From contig NC_085891.1 in the NCBI RefSeq assembly GCF_035222375.1, positions 1,054,001 through 1,118,000 on the forward strand: a stretch of 64,000 bases of DNA, read 5' to 3'. Each line of letters starts with the position of its first letter. Positions within the stretch are counted from its first letter, which is position 1. A model generated the notes under the pieces. The model was given only the letters and a program-made list of their open reading frames with translations, did not search any database and was not told where the DNA came from. The DNA comes from Podospora pseudocomata. Its lineage: Eukaryota; Ascomycota; Sordariomycetes; Sordariales; Podosporaceae. Positions 1-9,659 of the stretch are shown here, piece after piece. The position numbers were made by a program, and so were the translations under genes.

Positions 1-420
1 AACTCGGATGCCTTATTCCGGATTCTCGGTGACGTGTTGCATGGGTTCGTTGAGCATGTCTGGGTCGGAGAGAAAGCACCCTCACGAGAAAATAGTTGAG
101 ACAGCAACAGTAGGTTAAACACAGTAATATTGTAGACCGTACACCTCGAAGGACAATCGTCAGGTCTTTGAATATATTCAAAAGGGCCTATTAACTTACT
201 TTTGAGCCACGGTTAACTCCCATATAACATAGATTGATTCCTTTTTTGGTTGTGCCAATTATACTTTTGTGGGTAGGTGAGAAGAAGTCATGAAGAGGTT
301 GTCAGTTCACTACAAGTCAGAGTCGAACTGAGTGGACGTCAAGATCAGGGGCACATCTTCCTTATCAACCAAGCAACTCCCCCAAAAAAACCACATGTCA
401 CCTCACCTACCACCAGTGGT

Positions 421-443
421 GGCAAAAATGCGAGAAATCCCCC
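421..443 (-). terminator. T-run motif closing tRNA-like unit 1
   Basis: On the minus strand the sequence reads GGGGGATTTCTCGCATTTTTGCC, about 200 bases beyond the T-arm of copy 1. It matches the motif that follows the other two units and ends in five T, a plausible Pol III stop. The call rests only on the repeat pattern. Confidence 0.3.
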
Positions 444-644
444 ACGCAGTCATCCCAACATTTAACCTCAATCCTTCCCTGTCCCAGAGGGCCATGGGGG
501 AGAGCCCCGGCACACTGGTGGCATCAATTTATCGCTCGGTCTCACAGATCCAAAGTTTCCCCCCTGGAGTTGCCAGGGTAAATTTCGTCATCTACCATGC
601 CAAACAACAAGTGTTGAAGTATCTGTGCGCCGGGTCACGAACAA

Positions 645-830
645 CTGCTAACCCTACGACTTGAACGTAGGACCTCTGCCGATGCTGCTGCTACCAGTTT
701 GGACGGCTCTAACCCCAAACTTGACAGTGGTTTAGGTTTGAGACTCATTTTCTTTCTTTTTTTTTTTTTTTTTTTTTTTTTGCGAGGCTGCGTGCTGACC
801 GTTGCACCAGTTGGGGGGTTTCTCTGGTTG
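645..830 (-). ncRNA. tRNA-like element, copy 1 (expanded centre)
   Basis: On the minus strand the head carries an A-box-like CTGGTGCAACGGTCAGCA and, about 130 bases further, a B-box/T-arm of stem CCTACG, loop TTCAAGT and stem CGTAGG, followed by GGTTAGCAG. The centre is enlarged. It holds a 25-base A run (757-781, T on the plus strand) and an imperfect hairpin built from CTCTAACC/GGTTTGAG at about 707-742. No acceptor stem can be formed between the two ends, so it is not a normal tRNA gene. It shares head and T-arm with copies at 1418 and 2130. Confidence 0.4.
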
Positions 831-1238
831 CCGGCAGAGCAAGCCGAACCTGGCTGATAAAACGGCAGGCAGGCAGGCAAGCAGACAGAAAGACAGACAT
901 TATATGATGATGTGCAAAAAAGAGAGAGCAATATGGAAAGCAGCAGCATGGGACATTTTCAACATGTATTTTACTGACGAGGTAATATTAAAGATGAAAA
1001 TGATGACGGTTGTGTGTCTGTGTAACGACAATAGTCAAAAGTTCAGAACCCCCCTGACGATGAGAATGCATTTGACGAGAGGATTTACTTGACGATGAGA
1101 ATGTATTTGAAGAGGAGTATATACTTGATGACGGGATGGAGGTATGTAATGGGGTATGATGACGGCAAAGGCATACAGCAATAGAGACACACGACGATGG
1201 AGACACACCACAATAAAGGCACTTAAAAAGACATCATC

Positions 1239-1283
1239 AAAAAATAAAAATAAAAAAAGAATGTGAGAAATTCCCATGCAGCC
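1239..1283 (-). terminator. T-run motif closing tRNA-like unit 2
   Basis: On the minus strand GGCTGCATGGGAATTTCTCA is followed by CATTC and then three T runs of 5-7 bases. It lies about 135 bases beyond the T-arm of copy 2. The T runs would stop Pol III efficiently; function is inferred from position. Confidence 0.35.
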
Positions 1284-1417
1284 ATCCTTCCTCCCCCATA
1301 CAGGGTAGCCAGTGGGTCGAGAACGACACGGAAGTCAATAGAGGGACTTTGCTCCCCCGAGATCTTCAACGATCCCATTGGATATGTTCAAGATCCTGCT
1401 CTCTAAAGGAGAGAGAG

Positions 1418-1498
1418 CTGCAAACCCTGCGACTCGAACGCAGGACCGCTGCCTTTGGGGCAGACATGCTAACCGTTACACCAATCGGGAGTGTTTTC
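1418..1498 (-). ncRNA. tRNA-like element, copy 2 (most tRNA-sized)
   Basis: The minus strand reads like a compact tRNA. It has an A-box-like TTGGTGTAACGGTTAGCA, an anticodon-like stem CTGCC/GGCAG around CCAAA, then a T-arm with stem CCTGCG, loop TTCGAGT and stem CGCAGG, ending GGTTTGCAG. The D-arm resembles tRNA-Glu, but the 5' end (TCCCGAT) and 3' end (GTTTGCA) do not pair and the anticodon loop lacks the usual U33. Directly after it (1398-1418) is a perfect 7-bp hairpin GCTCTCT/AGAGAGC. It is best called tRNA-like or a pseudo-tRNA. Confidence 0.45.
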
Positions 1499-1813
1499 TT
1501 TGTTGATGAGAGAGTAGTTGGGCAGTCGCTCGATAAGGCAGCAGGCAGGCAGATATCGGATGGTATATAAGGAAGGAGCAGTATGAAAAGAGCAGCATAG
1601 GGAACAGTAGCATGAAAAGGAGAAGCCTGAGAAAAAGCAGTATGGGGAAAATTAGTATGGGGAAAAGAAGCATGAAAAAAAAGCATGCAAAAGAGAGGGA
1701 TGGAAAAAAGAAGCATGGGACAATATAACACAGGGTAATACACCTTGGCATATTGCTAAGGAGGTAAGGGTGAAGACCTGGGACAAAAGGATAATGGCCG
1801 TCTATGTGATAGA

Positions 1814-1850
1814 TAAAAAAAGTCAAAAAATGAGAACCCCCGAGCAGCTA
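1814..1850 (-). terminator. T-run motif closing tRNA-like unit 3
   Basis: On the minus strand TAGCTGCTCGGGGGTTCTCA is followed by TTTTTTGACTTTTTTT. It lies about 280 bases beyond the T-arm of copy 3. A further copy of the motif, without an obvious tRNA-like head upstream, is at 2411-2439. Confidence 0.35.
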
Positions 1851-2129
1851 CCTCACTGCACCCCCACGGTCATCTTTCTGTTTTTTTCTTTCTCTGAGAG
1901 CATATTTGCGGCTTTAGCTTTTCCTCTCTTGTAGAGGAATCGGTTTCGACACGAGCGAAGTTTTTGTTCTTATACCCTCTAAGGGGACAGGGTCTGAGAT
2001 GCATGCTCAGTTTTTTTTAGATAGCATGCACATCCAGATATATACTCCGTTTTGTAAGGAGGGCAAGCCTGTACGTGACCGTGGAAGTGCAACCTCTTAT
2101 AGCACTTTTGGCTAATAAGAGGGAAATAA

Positions 2130-2256
2130 CTGCAAACCCCACGATTCGAACGTGGGACCTAGCTAACACCCAGGACAGGAAGGTATCTTTTTTGACCTTC
2201 CTACCTAATGCTTCGCTAAATACTTCCAATTACACCAGTTCAGGGTTCTCTTATTG
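2130..2256 (-). ncRNA. tRNA-like element, copy 3 (extended central hairpin)
   Basis: The minus strand has an A-box-like CTGGTGTAATTGG, a central perfect 8-bp hairpin AGGAAGGT/ACCTTCCT (2177-2202) and a T-arm of stem CCCACG, loop TTCGAAT and stem CGTGGG, followed by GGTTTGCAG. Immediately downstream is another hairpin, CCTCTTAT/ATAAGAGG with an inner AGC/GCT (2093-2122). The T-arm stem differs from copies 1 and 2 by matched changes on both sides. There is no closing acceptor stem. Confidence 0.45.
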
Positions 2257-2439
2257 TCGGAAGAAAAAGCTGGAGAGTGGGGTAATAGGAACTGCAAGAG
2301 TTGTTTAAGAGAGCAGAGATTAAGGAAGGCAAAAGCGAGCAGGCAGCAGCAGTGCTAGAGATCTGGGAAAGAACAAAGCAGACACAAATTTCAGTCTATT
2401 GCAAAGAACTGGCAAAAAGTTGAGAACCCCTTGCAGCTA

Positions 2440-4418
2440 CGAGGGAGCAAGTGGGCAGCAATAGAGGGTTTTGAAAATACTAGAAGAGAGTGACGATAGA
2501 CGGAAGCAACATGGATGACGCGATTCCTGCTTTTATTATGTGTTGCATCTCAGCTTACTATTTTCAATGTAAACACTTCTGCCAGAGGTATTGGATATGC
2601 TGATGTGGCATGTCTCTTCTCCATGAAACAGTGTCAAAAATAAGTCGAGTTAGATATCTTTTCCACGAGAAAATCAGATTTTCCACAAGAATATCAAAAG
2701 AGCAGATCAAAAACATTGCTATACAGTCCAGGAGTACGATGATGATAAAGCAATGAAAACGCTGACTTGATAATCATTACCGGGGCAATGCTCAACCAGA
2801 TAGGCAGCAGCAAACAACATGACGGGTCCCAACTCTCGTGGTAATTGTCGATGACGAACCAGACAACATTTGGAGCTGACAGGCAGCAAAAACATGCCTT
2901 CCTACATAAAAAGCACTGCACCATGCCCCATTGCTCATCAGCTGTCAAACAGGGCGCCAGCCGGACAAATTTGGAAAGTGGCCAGTTCAAGATAGAAGAG
3001 CAAAAGTTACATTAGCACAAGATGTTGACCTACATCTTTGTCAGTGATGCCTGCAAATCATCACTTACCTCCAACATTATTATCCACCTCCCCGTTTCCC
3101 CCGGACCCAACCCCGAAGCCCACCGGCCCCCTCCGGCCGGCCTACCCCCGACTCCCATCCGGAAGACGTGTTTCACCCCGGTTCCTCAACCGGCCTCCAC
3201 CGGTACCCACCTCCCACATCCCCACTTAGGGTGTTCAACGGTTTCAGAATGCGTGCTTTACATACCAGGAACCTTGGCTATCGTCAACTGCCGGCTGCTT
3301 GCCAGCCGGGGCTGGATGGATGATGCGAGACCAAAGGGCAATAGATCCGGGACCATTGAAGAAGGTGAACAGACCGCTTTTTTGTTATCGGCGACTGATC
3401 TAGATGAACTGAGGTCTAGACTTTCGTCAGATGAGGGATAGGGCGATGGAGATGGCAGAGTGGAGGGAATGTTGCTCGGTGAGAGGATGAGGGTTGCATC
3501 TGGACGACAGCACACGAGAAGGGCTGGGAGGGGGTACAACCACCGGGGGAGAGGATGTGACGACGCACAAAAATTGTGTAAGAGAGGCAGAGTGGGCGTT
3601 TTGGGGGATTGACTTCCCACCTTTGTCACAGCTGCATCTACCGATCTGTATGGCCAGTCCGAACTGTCAGTGTCAGTGTCAGTGTCATCCGAAGCCAAAC
3701 TCAACCCATCCGACTCCGACAACTCCCATCCTCTCCCTCCTCCTCCTCGCATCTTCCTCGCTTGGATAATACCAATCCTTCTTCCCCTTCGGACCCTGAA
3801 TCCCCAAAATTCCCTCCTCTGCTGCCGTGTGATGAACCGTGTCCTTCTGCAGTTCCCAAAATCCAACCGCCCACGGCGGCCCGCCACATGTGCCCCAGAT
3901 TTTCCAATTCACACAGAGTTGGATCCAGGTGGATTCCCCGGAAATTGCGCTCTGGTGATCCTCAACCTGTGATTGGCTGCCGTCCTAGCGAACTGCTAAC
4001 CCTGGATTCGGTAGGAGGAGGGTGCGAAAGCAACATCCGCTCCTGCTGTGGAAATTGACCAGCGCGGCACAGAAGACAACTCACAATTCAGGGGTGCACA
4101 CCACTTCAAAGTGCAAGAAACAGCGCATTTGCTCGAAGTCAAAGCCAATGTCACAATTCTCAAAACAAATCACATTAAGGTCATGTTTCCATATCGTTAT
4201 GTAGAAAAAGACAGCGCCTTCACTGTGCCCTAAGCTTGTCAAGTGAAAACAGCAAAAAAGCGCTGCCAAAAAATACAATTAGAAGATTAAATACATAGGT
4301 GTGGTATCATCATTATCGCTTGTCAATCCACCTGTTTTCCCACAAAAGAAATTTGCTTTGCTTGCTTGCTGTGATGTCCCAAAAAAAAAAATAAACAATA
4401 CTCTCTCACTTAACAAGT
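2440..4418. other. Gene-free interval, 2.0 kb
   Basis: No convincing gene is seen. Two overlapping frames draw attention: a plus frame at 3022-3441 that starts with ATG, and a minus frame at 3258-3887 with no ATG at its head. Both are Pro/Ser-rich, match no family I recognise, and lie over each other. A stretch at 3666-3690 repeats TCAGTG four times. The last 150 bases are probably the 3' UTR of the GPI protein gene. Confidence 0.5.
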
Positions 4419-5144
4419 TTAAGCAAGGAGAGCAAGGACACCGGCAAAGGCGGCGAGGGCAATGCTGCCACCGACGGTGGAGGCACCGGCGGTGAAGACA
4501 GGCTGGGGAGGAGTGGTGCCGGAGGGGACGCCACCGGAGGGAACGGCGCCGGAGGGAGCAGGGACGCCGGGGACGCCGGGAGCACCGGGGCCGCCAGTGG
4601 GGCAGGGGACCTCGACGGTCTCGTAGATGACGGTGGGGATGACCGTGGTGATGGAGGTGCTGATGGTCTTGATGGAGGTGCCGGGGCACTCAGGAGCAAC
4701 AGTGACGAAGGTGGGGATGGGAGCGGGCTTGGTGGGCTCCTCGTGGCCGGAGGTGGGGTAGGGAGGGTGCTCGACAGCGGTGGTGTTAGAGTAGTGGTGC
4801 GAGCTGGTGGCGATGGGGGTGGGCTCGACGTCGGTGACGGGGCAGACGGTGGTGGAGACGGCGATGGTCTCGGTGACGACGTGGGTGGCATCAGCGGGGC
4901 AGTCGGTCACGGTCTCAGCGCAGTCGGTGACGGTGTAGGTCGAGGTGGCGTAGATGGTAGAGGTGGTGATGGGGAAGACGGAGCTGGTGACAACGGTGGC
5001 GCTGGCAGGGCAGTCGGTCACCTCAGGGACGCAGGAGGTGACGGTGTAGTACTCAGTAGAGTAGACGGTGGAGTGAGCCTCCTCCGCAACATCCTGGGCA
5101 ATGGCAGCGCCAGCGAGGGCAACGGCAGCAACGGCGAAACGCAT
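4419..5144 (-). CDS. GPI-anchored Ser/Thr-rich cell wall protein
   Basis: This 241-residue intronless protein is predicted to be secreted, GPI-anchored and held in the plasma membrane or cell wall. The N-terminus MRFAVAAVALAGAAIA is a clear signal peptide with cleavage before Q17. The C-terminal 18 residues are hydrophobic and follow a small-residue ω region (TAGAS, about 218-222). In between are repeated modules of the type TVTSC-x-x-x-VTDCPA, with regular Cys, Val and Thr, then a Pro/Gly-rich stalk. This design is common in ascomycete wall proteins, none of which has an enzymatic fold. Codons end almost always in C, as in strongly expressed genes. A TATTTAA on the minus strand at 5355-5361 may be its TATA element. 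The second GPI protein at 46.4-46.9 kb shares the MRFA start and an Ala|Gln-Asp cleavage site. Confidence 0.85.
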   Translation of the reverse strand: MRFAVAAVALAGAAIAQDVAEEAHSTVYSTEYYTVTSCVPEVTDCPASATVVTSSVFPITTSTIYATSTYTVTDCAETVTDCPADATHVVTETIAVSTTVCPVTDVEPTPIATSSHHYSNTTAVEHPPYPTSGHEEPTKPAPIPTFVTVAPECPGTSIKTISTSITTVIPTVIYETVEVPCPTGGPGAPGVPGVPAPSGAVPSGGVPSGTTPPQPVFTAGASTVGGSIALAAFAGVLALLA

Positions 5145-8100
5145 CTTGAAGGTTTGGGGGGGTTGGTTCGTTAAAAACGAGGATAGATGTGAGTGTTGTA
5201 GAAGGGGGTTGGTAAAGACCGACTAAAGCTATAGAGCTTAAGAGTTTGTTGTTAAAGAATGGACGACCGAAGTCAAAGAGCTGGAGACAATTGGCTGTGT
5301 GAGCTGAGGAAGGAAAGAGAAAAGAAACAGAAGTTCGGTGGACGGCGGTCATTGTTAAATATCCATCCCCCGGGCACCTCGACTTGCGGTGCACAACATG
5401 CGGGAAATTACCGTCAGCGCCGGCTGCCCAATTCGGTGGACGCTAATCCAGGGGCTCGGTGGAGGGAACATTGAAGGCAACATCAACATCCCCGCCGTGG
5501 CTGCGGATCCCCAGTGGTCCCCTGAGGATGCCCCCTGAGATGCACTGCAGCGACCGACCTTCTCCTTTGCGGAAAGAGACCCGCCGAGTAACAAGCCAGC
5601 TACCCCCTATCCAGACAGCACCGAGACAGGGGTCTGCTGTGCTCTCGAAATCCGGGTTGGCCAACGCTGGTCAACGCGAGGCGCTTACAATGTCTTGTGG
5701 TCTGCTCATGAATTTGACCAGTGCAACCCTTCTGATTTGGCTAACCAGCGCCTCTCTTCCGCCGGTTTTTCCAATTTCGTCTCTGGCCAGTTCACCGCAA
5801 GAGATTCCCCGTTTGCTGCACTCCCTTTAGCAGACCCGGTCATGATCTGATAGTGGATGGGACCGGATACAAAATAAGCGGTCGAGGCGGTGGAGGAAAG
5901 GTGGAGAAGCCGGCCTCTCTCCGCATTTTCTGGACCTGGGTGCCCGTTGCCCATGTGCGCCCGTGCTGTAACGGTCGGCCAGAAAACTGCCGCCAACAAC
6001 GACGCGTGCGGTGAGCCGTGACGGGAGCACACCCACTGCGCTACTGTGCGTTGCGGGGCGCGTATTTGCTTGCTGGATTGCCAGGTGTTCCTCGACGTGG
6101 TTTGTTTTGTGTGCTGGCAATGCTCAATGCTCCCTCCATCTCGTGGCATTGAAACAACACATGGCCTGGCAAAGTGCTTGCAGGAGGACCTCAGACCTCG
6201 AAAATGCTCGATCATGAATTTTCTATGAGTGGCAGCTGACAGCGGTCAGCACAGACGCGGCACTGTCTGAAAGGCAGTGTACGTAGACTGCTTGAATATA
6301 ACCAGACGCTAATGCAGGTACCATGAGATGCGCGCTTTTGATTCGATGTCCCTTTTCAACACCAATCCCAGGACCCTGCCAAAACAGAAGCGAGATCACA
6401 ATTTCTGAGCCAACGCCCACCGCCAGAAATTGTGATGAACGCCACAGCCAGGAAAAGATCTCTTTTCCTCTTGGGTCGCACTGCTCTCCGCGCCTGTTTC
6501 TTGCCGAGAAGGCTTAAACTCGTGGAACGATCTCTTGGAAGCCGGGAATTTCATGCATCGTCCTTGTGCCCGGAGTTGAGTCCATCGCCTTGTCGTCGTC
6601 CGTTGTCGTGGCTGTTCAATGGATCAGCAGTTTCAAGATGCTGCAGAGGGAAGATCTTGTGGTGATATTTCCACATCGATCCAGAGTCGGAGAGTCAGAA
6701 GAAGAGTCGGAAGAAGGAGGATGACGTGAGGTTCTCAGTCATCAGAGGAAGGTTTGACAAGATCACCGTTCGTGCCTTGCTTTTCGTACCCGTTCAGCCG
6801 TTCCTGCCGTTTACGCCGTTGCCAGATGCAAATTTGTGTTTCGATATCTCTGGGCACGCACTGGACCAACAAGCTATCAACAGTCTCGGCCCGGCCATTG
6901 GAGCGTCATTTCGTGGTGTGCCAATTCTGGCGACATCGTTGCGGAACAGCCTTTCCTGATTTGCTCGCAGTTCAAGATTGGGACTCGGCCCTTTCGCCCA
7001 GTCAGAGCCATCGAATCTCAAAATCCCCATTTATGTCATTACACCGCAAAAAAGCTTCATCGAGACAATCAAGACATCACCAAGCAATGCAACCCTCATC
7101 CTTGTCGTCGACAAGCGGTCAAAGACACCTCGGCGGTCACGCATTTTCTCCCCACAAAAGGAGACAGCCGGGGTGCATCATGCATGAGCACGGCTGCCGA
7201 TATATCTATCGTGGCGGCCGCTGGTGCAGATTACTGCACCGATCCCATTGCAGCTTGACCGACTCGATGTTGCTAGAGACACAGTCTCACCTCCACGGAG
7301 TGATTCGAGACTTGTTGCGCCTCGCAGACGACGATACCTGACGACCAGCTGAACTGGAGCAGAGCCAGTGGCTGAAAAGGACAGCACATGACACATTCCA
7401 GCATGCTTCCGGAGCCTTCATCTGGATCTTCTGGCCAACTCCCCTCCACGGATCTGGATATCAGTTGCAAAGACTTGGGGAAGCTCGTTGGCCCCCTCGA
7501 TGGCGGATCAAAACTTGTCGGCCGAACTCATGCTTCGACCTCGTCTACCACTGAGTCTGTGCGACATATGGACCCCGGCATCATTGGGCTTTTTTCTCGT
7601 TGCTGTATCGGCAGAGGTGCAAGTGCACTTCGTGTCATCGATTCTCTTTAGGCTTCTTATACAGTCATCAACTCACCTCAGGAGCGCCGACCTCAGTCCT
7701 TCAAGTGAAGATCAGGTGCCTTGGCACTCTGGAAGATACAGAGAGCAATCTGTTCATAAAGTATTTTGGGCTCACAGTATTGACAACTATACAGTACGGC
7801 GTCACCGAGACTGACAGAGGGGCTTTCTGGGATGATTCACAGCAACGAGGCGATGCAGACCAAATGGACGACCAACAGGAGCGATTGCGATCTGGACCGT
7901 ATTCAGTGACCAGCGACAAGCTGTGTTCATCATCACGACACAGCAAAGCGGCAACGTCCGAGAAGGCTTTCCGGACCCGGTGTGGATTCACGGTGTGGCG
8001 GTGCTAATGGCGGTCGGGCTTGCAAAAGGAAGATACCTAGGAGAGACCGGGGCCGGACCCGTTACTGGGTCGGAGGCGGCTCTTCGCCGGGAGGGACAAG

Positions 8101-8964
8101 AATCACGACTTGTGCACCAATGCGGGCAGCTGCATGTCCCACAAGTCAGCTGAATTTCTTGGGAGACCACAAGGCAGTTCGGCAGGCTGAAATCATCAAC
8201 GAAACCAACCACTCACCGTCCACCATCACCAAACCCCGCGGCATTTTATTGGGGCTCTTGTTCAACACAGCCTCGGCCTCATAAACCGGCCGCTTTTGGG
8301 CTGTGGCTGTCGGGTTCATACGGTTCAAATCCAAGGCGGATGAATTGGCTGATTGCACCGCCCGCGACGAATCACAGGAAGTGATCAGTGCTTCCTAGCT
8401 GCATCCCTCTCTCAAAGTCGCATCGCACTGCAGCGTCAGCACTATTCGACTAAGCAGCAGGAGACATTCAATTGAGGACGTTTGGTTGTTGGGGGCCAAA
8501 TTCAAAGTGTTCAAGTGGAACCGGGCAGGACTCAAAGGGCTTGGAGACATCTCAGTGGTCCACGATCGGTATGATGCATTTGATGCTCTGTGATTGGATG
8601 CAAAGCGTGAAGGTCCGTGCAGCCGACGAGGCCTCTTGGCTTCCTGGGGGACCAAAGACCGAATCAACGGTGCGGTCCTTGCCTGGGCCCTGCCGGAGCC
8701 CCAAAGCCCTACGGGACGAACAGGAAACAAACAGTGGGGCCCCGGCCGATGAGTCGTTGCAGCAGAGCGGCTGCGCATTCAATGCGCAGCGGAATGGTGG
8801 GATGCAGGACAAACCAACGACATTTCTAGGCAGAAAAGCTCATCGACATTGCGACAAAACATGAATGGCGGCCGCCCTCTTGCTCGGGGAAGGGCGGTCG
8901 TCATTTCTCCACTGTATGCTGGGTATGTCTGATTGACATTGAAACTGGCATTATCATCAGTTAG

Positions 8965-8981
8965 CTGTAGCTTAGCTACAG
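8965..8981. repeat. 17-bp perfect inverted repeat
   Basis: CTGTAGCT-T-AGCTACAG is an 8-bp perfect palindrome about a single base, roughly 680 bases upstream of the C2H2 start codon. It could be a dimeric regulator site; nothing else supports a function. Confidence 0.3.
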
Positions 8982-9601
8982 GGAAAACTGCACAAGCATC
9001 GAACGGTCGTACATGCATCTCGACGAGGCTGTGGCTATCCGCATCCTTGTCCTTACAGCATATTCTCCCTCTTCCCTCCCTTCCGCTGCATGCAGCCGGT
9101 GACGTCCACTTGGTGTCCTCAGTTCTAGGGTTCCATCGTCTGTCTTGTACATTTGGTATAAATGCCCCAGATGCCTGGCTTCCCCAGGGTGACCCCCATC
9201 CTATCCCCATAAGGCTGCTGGCTGCCTGTAGGTTTCCTTAGACGTTGAGCGCGGACCACACTTTAGCGACTTACACACCCACAGACGCCTCACTCCTACT
9301 TTCGCCGCATAACCTGACCACTCCCCCCTTCCCCGTCCTCCCCCTTCCCCTCCCCCTCCCCCGCAATTGGAGTCATCCCTTTTTACACCCCAGTGTCTTG
9401 AGATCGAGACCGACCCTCTTTCTTTTTCTCTTTCTCTTCCCTCTCGCCTTTCCATCTTCATACTTGACCGGTACTGGTGAGTTGCTCCCCTCCATCGTTG
9501 TCAGTGCTGCTGCCCAAGTGTAATGAATAGCCTGGCTTGACCTCGACTGACCACCCATCATTCTGTAGCTGTGTCGAGTATTGTATAGCTACTTGTCTAA
9601 C

Positions 9602-9608
9602 TATATAA
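9602..9608 (+). promoter_or_regulatory. Possible TATA element of the C2H2 gene
   Basis: TATATAA lies 52 bases before the chosen ATG at 9660. The position fits a TATA box only if the 5' UTR is short; if transcription starts further upstream it is part of the leader. Confidence 0.25.
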
Positions 9609-9659
9609 CATCCTTATCCTGGCGCTGGCAAGTCCTTGAAGCTATTCCGATCTTCCGGT

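Larger units (their letters stand above)
421..2439 (-). repeat. Tandem array of tRNA-like units with shared T-run-ended motifs
   Basis: Read on the minus strand, three tRNA-like heads (645-830, 1418-1498, 2130-2256) alternate with a short conserved motif (about 421-443, 1261-1283, 1821-1850, 2411-2439; a weaker form at 1033-1054). The motif reads roughly GGGGTTCTCA followed by a run of T. Between head and motif lie low-complexity stretches such as GGCAGGCAGG on the plus strand and AGCAGTATGG-like repeats. No protein frame is credible here. The layout of internal Pol III-type promoter, body and T-run resembles a tRNA-derived SINE or a family of Pol III transcripts. Spacing between units varies, so this is a diverged array and not a recent exact duplication. 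Confidence 0.5.
5145..9659. other. Gene-free interval upstream of the C2H2 factor, 4.5 kb
   Basis: Short overlapping frames occur in all phases, but none has domain similarity, sustained codon bias or a coherent splice pattern. A pyrimidine-rich tract (9300-9450, C and T runs) precedes the zinc-finger gene and looks like promoter or 5' UTR sequence. A 17-bp palindrome lies at 8965-8981. The interval is probably the upstream region and leader of the C2H2 gene. Confidence 0.5.

Noticed and set aside
1418-1490. Calling copy 2 of the left-end array a functional tRNA-Glu
   Set aside because: The D-arm and T-arm are tRNA-like but the 5' and 3' ends cannot form an acceptor stem and the anticodon loop lacks U33.
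373-3000. RIP-mutated transposon at the left end
   Set aside because: Sequence is somewhat A-rich but no transposase or polymerase frame, terminal repeat or heavy TpA excess is evident by eye; the tRNA-like array explains the repeats better.
3258-3887. Minus-strand frame of 209 codons and the overlapping plus frame at 3022-3441
   Set aside because: The minus frame lacks an ATG at its head, both are low-complexity, they overlap on opposite strands, and neither matches a known family.
6754-7341. 195-codon plus-strand frame upstream of the C2H2 gene
   Set aside because: Composition is random-like, several other frames overlap it, and there is no domain or splice context.
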